Positions 6,183 through 8,431 of a DNA stretch of 8,431 bases are shown piece after piece (the stretch's first letter is position 1; each line of letters starts with the position of its first letter). The notes under the pieces were generated by a model. That model was given only the letters and a program-made list of their open reading frames with translations. It had not been told where the DNA came from and did not search any database. The stretch is from assembly GCA_003023535.1 (NCBI GenBank), contig PXSC01000141.1, positions 1-8,431 of the forward strand, in the 5' to 3' direction. Source of the DNA: Halobacteriales archaeon QS_9_70_65. Its GTDB lineage: Archaea > Halobacteriota > Halobacteria > Halobacteriales > Haloarculaceae. A program made the translations under genes and the position numbers.

Positions 6183-6189
6183 CATATAC
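6183..6189 (-). promoter_or_regulatory. TATA box of the zinc-ribbon / GIY-YIG operon
   Basis: The minus strand reads GGGGTATATGTGGG; GTATATG (6183-6189) is the only A/T-rich island between larB and this gene. A start about 25 bases downstream would fall near 6160, at the edge of the palindrome 6142-6158, giving a leader of roughly 25 bases. Confidence 0.55.
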
Positions 6190-6266
6190 CCCTCGGACGG
6201 GGTACCCGACTGGTCCGTGCGGGGCCCCGGATACGCGAACGTCGGGTCGAGGCGGCCGCGGCGACA

Positions 6267-7031
6267 TTACTTCCCCCGGGCGTCCGCAACGGCCCGGGCG
6301 ACGAGGCCGGCCTGTGCGCCGGCGACGAAGCCAGCGTCGATGTTGACGGTGGTGACGGGCGTACACGACTGCAACATTCCGGCGAGGGCGGCCTCGCCGG
6401 AGCCGCCGTGGCCGTAGCCGTTCGACACCGGCAGCCCGATCAGCGGCACGTCCGCGAGGCCGGCGACGACCGTCGGCAGCGCCCCCTCGCGGCCGGCCGC
6501 CACGACCAGTACGTCGGCGGCCCGGAGCGACTCCAGTCGGTCCAGTAACCGCGTCAGCCCCGCGACGCCGACATCGTCGACAATATTAACCGTCGCGCCC
6601 ATCTCCTCGGCCACGACCGCGGCCTCCCCCGCCGCGGCGGCGTCGGAGGTGCCGGCCGTCACGACCGTCACCGTCGCCGCCAGATCCGGCGGCTCGTAGT
6701 CCGCGTGGACGACGAGCGTCCGGGCGCGGTCGTCGCGACGCAGTTCGGCGTCCGGGTGCGTCTCCGCGAGCCGCCCCCGGCAGGCCGCGACGTCGTCGGC
6801 GTCGGCGCGCGTCACCAGCGCGTGACCCGTCGTCTCGACGGCGCCGGCGGCCATCGCCGCCACCTCCTCGGCGGTCTTGCCCTCCGCCAGCACCGCCTCC
6901 GGCACCCCGCTGCGGCCTTCGCGGGCCGCGTCGAACCGCCCCGCTGCCGTCCGGGCGTACCCCTTCAATTCACCTTCCGCCTCCGTCGGCGACAGTTCGC
7001 CGTCGGCGACCGCCTCGAGTATCTCGCGCAT
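6267..7031 (-). CDS. larB: LarB-type nickel-pincer cofactor biosynthesis protein (pyridinium-3,5-biscarboxylic acid mononucleotide synthase)
   Basis: 254 residues. LarB carboxylates and hydrolyses nicotinic acid adenine dinucleotide, the first step to the nickel-pincer nucleotide cofactor of lactate racemase and related enzymes; LarE and LarC then add sulfur and nickel. The N-terminal helical part (MREILEAVADGELSPTEAE, RFDAAREGRSGVPEAVLAEG) is typical. The C-terminal PurE-like domain carries GTSD (127-130), GATVNIVDDVGVAG (145-158), AAGREGALPTVVAGL (178-192) and the glycine-rich NGYGHGGSGEAALAGML (204-220). C223 in the QSC motif after it may be the active-site cysteine. ATG 7031 was chosen because homologues start MREIL; ATG 7070 adds 13 Arg-rich residues and is the alternative. 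No larC, larE or racemase gene is in the window. It is divergent from the DUF1931 gene (177-base gap). Intact and of normal length. Confidence 0.9.
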   Translation of the reverse strand: MREILEAVADGELSPTEAEGELKGYARTAAGRFDAAREGRSGVPEAVLAEGKTAEEVAAMAAGAVETTGHALVTRADADDVAACRGRLAETHPDAELRRDDRARTLVVHADYEPPDLAATVTVVTAGTSDAAAAGEAAVVAEEMGATVNIVDDVGVAGLTRLLDRLESLRAADVLVVAAGREGALPTVVAGLADVPLIGLPVSNGYGHGGSGEAALAGMLQSCTPVTTVNIDAGFVAGAQAGLVARAVADARGK

Positions 7032-7164
7032 ACCGCCGTCTCGGCCCGCGCGAGTACGAAGCTGTCGCATGTCGGCGCCGCGCAGCCGCGCCGGTCGCGG
7101 GGGCCACCCCGTCGACCCCGAATTTCCGGCGCTAATCGGCCGGTAGAAGCGGCCACGCCGCCCT

Positions 7165-7183
7165 CAAACGGGAAGTTATATAA
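7165..7183 (+). promoter_or_regulatory. BRE and TATA box of the DUF1931 gene
   Basis: AAACGGGAAG (7165-7174) followed by TTATATAA (7176-7183) is the clearest promoter in the window. The TATA centre lies about 29 bases before ATG 7209, so the mRNA should be leaderless or nearly so; no Shine-Dalgarno sequence is seen before the ATG. Confidence 0.75.
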
Positions 7184-7208
7184 GGGCGCCCGGTGAATCA
7201 CGACGTGT

Positions 7209-7376
7209 ATGGCAGACCTGATCGTCAAAGCCGCCGTGAAGGAAGCGCTCGATGACATGAACGTCGCCTCGGACTTCTACGACGCCCTCGACGACGAGGT
7301 CGAGGAGCTTCTCGACGACGCCGCCCGGCGCGCCGAGGAGAACGACCGGAAGACGGTCCAGCCGCGCGACCTGTAA
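7209..7376 (+). CDS. DUF1931 family small histone-fold protein
   Basis: 55 residues: MADLIVKAAVKEALDDMNVA, then a helix SDFYDALDDEVEELLDDAARRAEEND and the end RKTVQPRDL. The helix-strand-helix pattern, with the closing Lys-Thr-Val-x-Pro-x-Asp-Leu motif, is that of the histone fold (compare KRKTVxPxD in archaeal histones). The protein is far more acidic than DNA-packing histones. DUF1931 proteins are frequent in haloarchaea; the role is unclear, and a DNA-binding or dimerising regulator is only an inference. The start is supported by the TATA box 29 bases upstream. It ends 37 bases before the convergent membrane-protein gene, with a hairpin in between. It is intact, and easily missed because of its length. 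Confidence 0.85.
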   Translation: MADLIVKAAVKEALDDMNVASDFYDALDDEVEELLDDAARRAEENDRKTVQPRDL

Positions 7377-7395
7377 CGCCGGTCGCCCTTAGACC

Positions 7396-7414
7396 ACCCC
7401 GGTCGGTCCGGGGT
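7396..7414. terminator. Hairpin between convergent genes, possible bidirectional terminator
   Basis: ACCCCGG (7396-7402) pairs exactly with CCGGGGT (7408-7414) around the loop TCGGT. It lies 19 bases after the DUF1931 stop and touches the TAA of the opposing membrane-protein gene (7414-7416). Location between two convergent 3' ends supports a terminator; there is only a weak T-rich stretch. Confidence 0.4.
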
Positions 7415-8088
7415 TACCCACCCTTGCTGTCGAGCGCCCGCGCCCCGGGCAGCACCGCGGCCAGCCTGGTCACCCACCCCAACCGGAACAGCCCGACCTG
7501 CGACAGCAGCCCGATCATGAACAGCGCCGCGAACAGCGGCACCGCGGCGCCGGCGACGGGCGTCGTCGCGAGCGGGTCGACGAGCAGCGGCTCGACGGTC
7601 GGCCCCTCGCGGGCCGCCCGGAACGCCGACGCCGACAGCGCCCCCGAGGCGAGCGCCGCCCCGAAGAACGACGTGACGAAGGTCAGCGCGAACTTCGTCA
7701 GCGTCACCCCCGCCACGGCGCCGGCGAGCCCGCCCAGCGCCGCCACCGGGTACCGGAGGAGCCCGCCGTCGGTGACGACCGGTGCCACCACGGCGAGCCC
7801 GACGTAGGCGCCGACGACGGCCGACGGCACCGCCGTTGCGAACGACAGCGCCACGTACGCCAGCGCCGCCCCGACCAGCCCGCCGGCGACGACCGCGACG
7901 GCCAGGCTGACGATACCGCCGGAGCCGACCGCCCCGAGCAGCGCCGGCGCGACCGTGTAGGCGCCGCCGGCACCCAGCAGGAAGCCCAACAGCGCGACCG
8001 CGTACACCGACAGTGCGGCGCCGAAAAACACCAACACGAGGCCGGCGACCACCAGCCCGCCGTCCGTCAGCCCGACGGTCGAGACCAT
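7414..8088 (-). CDS. Multi-spanning membrane protein of unknown function (about seven helices, Gly/Ala/Val-rich)
   Basis: 224 residues with about seven hydrophobic segments (roughly 9-30, 31-51, 57-82, 87-105, 112-129, 133-152, 178-201). They are rich in small residues (GGLVVAGLVLVFFGAALS, VVAGGLVGAALAYVALSFAT). A short polar loop (EGPTVEPLLVDPLATT, 161-176) precedes the last helix, and a basic cytoplasmic-type tail ends ALDSKGG. The pattern of paired Gly-rich helices recalls DUF4203/TMEM198-like membrane proteins, but I cannot assign the family from sequence alone. ATG 8088 was chosen: it begins just before the first helix and lies about 27 bases from a TATA-like box. An in-frame extension to 8280 would add 64 polar, Arg-rich residues running across the promoter. 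It follows uvrA on the same strand, 201 bases downstream, with its own promoter. No catalytic motifs seen. Confidence 0.7.
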   Translation of the reverse strand: MVSTVGLTDGGLVVAGLVLVFFGAALSVYAVALLGFLLGAGGAYTVAPALLGAVGSGGIVSLAVAVVAGGLVGAALAYVALSFATAVPSAVVGAYVGLAVVAPVVTDGGLLRYPVAALGGLAGAVAGVTLTKFALTFVTSFFGAALASGALSASAFRAAREGPTVEPLLVDPLATTPVAGAAVPLFAALFMIGLLSQVGLFRLGWVTRLAAVLPGARALDSKGG

Positions 8089-8111
8089 GTCGACACGTTG
8101 CCGACGGCCGA

Positions 8112-8120
8112 CATAAATCC
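8112..8120 (-). promoter_or_regulatory. TATA-like box of the membrane-protein gene
   Basis: The minus strand reads GGATTTATG (8112-8120), centred about 28 bases before ATG 8088, which predicts a leaderless transcript. A second A/T-rich stretch (AACTAAATACG on the minus strand, about 8141-8151) lies 30 bases further upstream and could serve as an alternative. Confidence 0.5.
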
Positions 8121-8202
8121 GGTGGCGGTCAGTCGGGGCGTATTTAGTTGAGCGAGAACCGGTCGGTCGGACGGCGTCGGGCGGGACCTCGAACGGGACC
8201 GA

Positions 8203-8221
8203 CCGCTCGCTCAGCGAGCGG
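8203..8221. repeat. 19-base perfect palindrome downstream of uvrA
   Basis: CCGCTCGCT (8203-8211) and AGCGAGCGG (8213-8221) are exact reverse complements around one C. It lies 69 bases beyond the uvrA stop in the spacer before the membrane-protein gene. It shares the GCTCGCT flavour of the repeats at 481-620. It may be a 3' hairpin of the uvrA transcript; no T-run follows. Confidence 0.4.
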
Positions 8222-8289
8222 GTGGGGGCGTCCGAACACGCCACCGTCGCCGCCGAAGTCCGCCAATTCCGCTCGACCAACCACTGCCG

Positions 8290-8431
8290 TCAGTCGTCGT
8301 CGGCGGCCGCCGCCGACCGCCGGTCGCTCCGTGGGCCCTCCAGGTCGACGCCGGGCAGCAGGTCCCGGAGGTAGCGGCCGGTGTGGGAGGCGTCGACCGC
8401 CGCGACCGCCTCGGGGGTGCCCGTCGCCACC
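8290..8431 (-). CDS. uvrA: UvrA excinuclease ABC subunit A, C-terminal end (rest outside window)
   Basis: The minus strand enters at the right edge and reads VATGTPEAVAAVDASHTGRY, then LRDLLPGVDLEG and an Ala/Asp tail ending in TGA at 8290-8292. The segment GTPExVA...SHTGxYLxxxL is the conserved C-terminus of UvrA, the damage-sensing ABC-type ATPase of nucleotide excision repair, which loads UvrB on DNA lesions. Only 46 residues are visible, so the ATPase and zinc-finger regions cannot be checked. The last 17 or so residues (GPRSDRRSAAAADDD) are a poorly conserved acidic tail, common in haloarchaeal proteins. Confidence 0.88.
   Translation of the reverse strand, partial: VATGTPEAVAAVDASHTGRYLRDLLPGVDLEGPRSDRRSAAAADDD

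Noticed and set aside
6135..6185. Alternative start of the zinc-ribbon protein at 6185
   Set aside because: It would start inside the TATA box and translate through the palindrome; the conserved protein begins at ATG 6134.
5242..6417. A 391-codon open frame on the plus strand opposite the peroxiredoxin, GIY-YIG and zinc-ribbon genes
   Set aside because: No recognisable domain and Ser/Arg/Pro-rich; three recognised minus-strand genes occupy the same DNA.
8089..8280. N-terminal extension of the membrane protein to an ATG at 8280
   Set aside because: Adds 64 polar Arg-rich residues and crosses a TATA-like box placed for ATG 8088.

Overview
The window looks like a haloarchaeal chromosome segment. 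The evidence is very high GC with a strong third-position GC bias, acidic proteins rich in Asp and Glu, TATA boxes about 25-30 bp upstream of near-leaderless starts, a bacterial-type LeuRS with a haloarchaeal-style C-terminal extension, a small DUF1931 histone-fold protein, a small C4 zinc-ribbon protein, and intergenic CTCGCTTCGCTC repeats. Genus cannot be assigned from this sequence alone.

Layout. 1-401 (+): C-terminal end of an MscS-type mechanosensitive channel. 402-898: a hairpin- and repeat-rich spacer ending in the leuS promoter. 899-3491 (+): leuS, interrupted near its 3' end by an out-of-frame internal deletion at about 3180. A block of minus-strand genes follows, running from 7031 down to 3516: larB (nickel-pincer cofactor synthesis), a 54-aa C4 zinc-ribbon protein, a GIY-YIG endonuclease-like protein, a broken Bcp-type peroxiredoxin, a broken PAS histidine kinase, and a membrane-anchored pilin-like protein. 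Divergent from larB is a 55-aa DUF1931 histone-fold gene (7209-7376, +) with a clear TATA box. It converges on a minus-strand multi-spanning membrane protein (7414-8088). The window ends in the C-terminus of uvrA (8290-8431, -).

How the genes work together: these are mostly independent housekeeping or accessory functions (osmotic safety valve, tRNA charging, signalling, peroxide detoxification, cofactor synthesis, chromatin-like protein, excision repair). Only short same-strand gaps suggest co-transcription (zinc-ribbon with GIY-YIG; histidine kinase with pilin-like protein).

The main surprise is the state of three genes between about 3.1 and 5.5 kb. leuS and the peroxiredoxin each lack an internal segment, which I estimate at roughly 40-60 codons, and both losses are out of frame. 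The histidine kinase needs five frame changes to read through, two of them at G runs. Every event can be explained as a net loss of bases, while the small genes around them are intact. Because leuS should be essential, sequencing or assembly error is at least as likely as real gene decay. I found no convincing new multi-gene system. The most interesting regulatory signals are palindromes sitting between a TATA box and a start codon (6142-6158, 5537-5556) and the hairpin-rich spacer before leuS.
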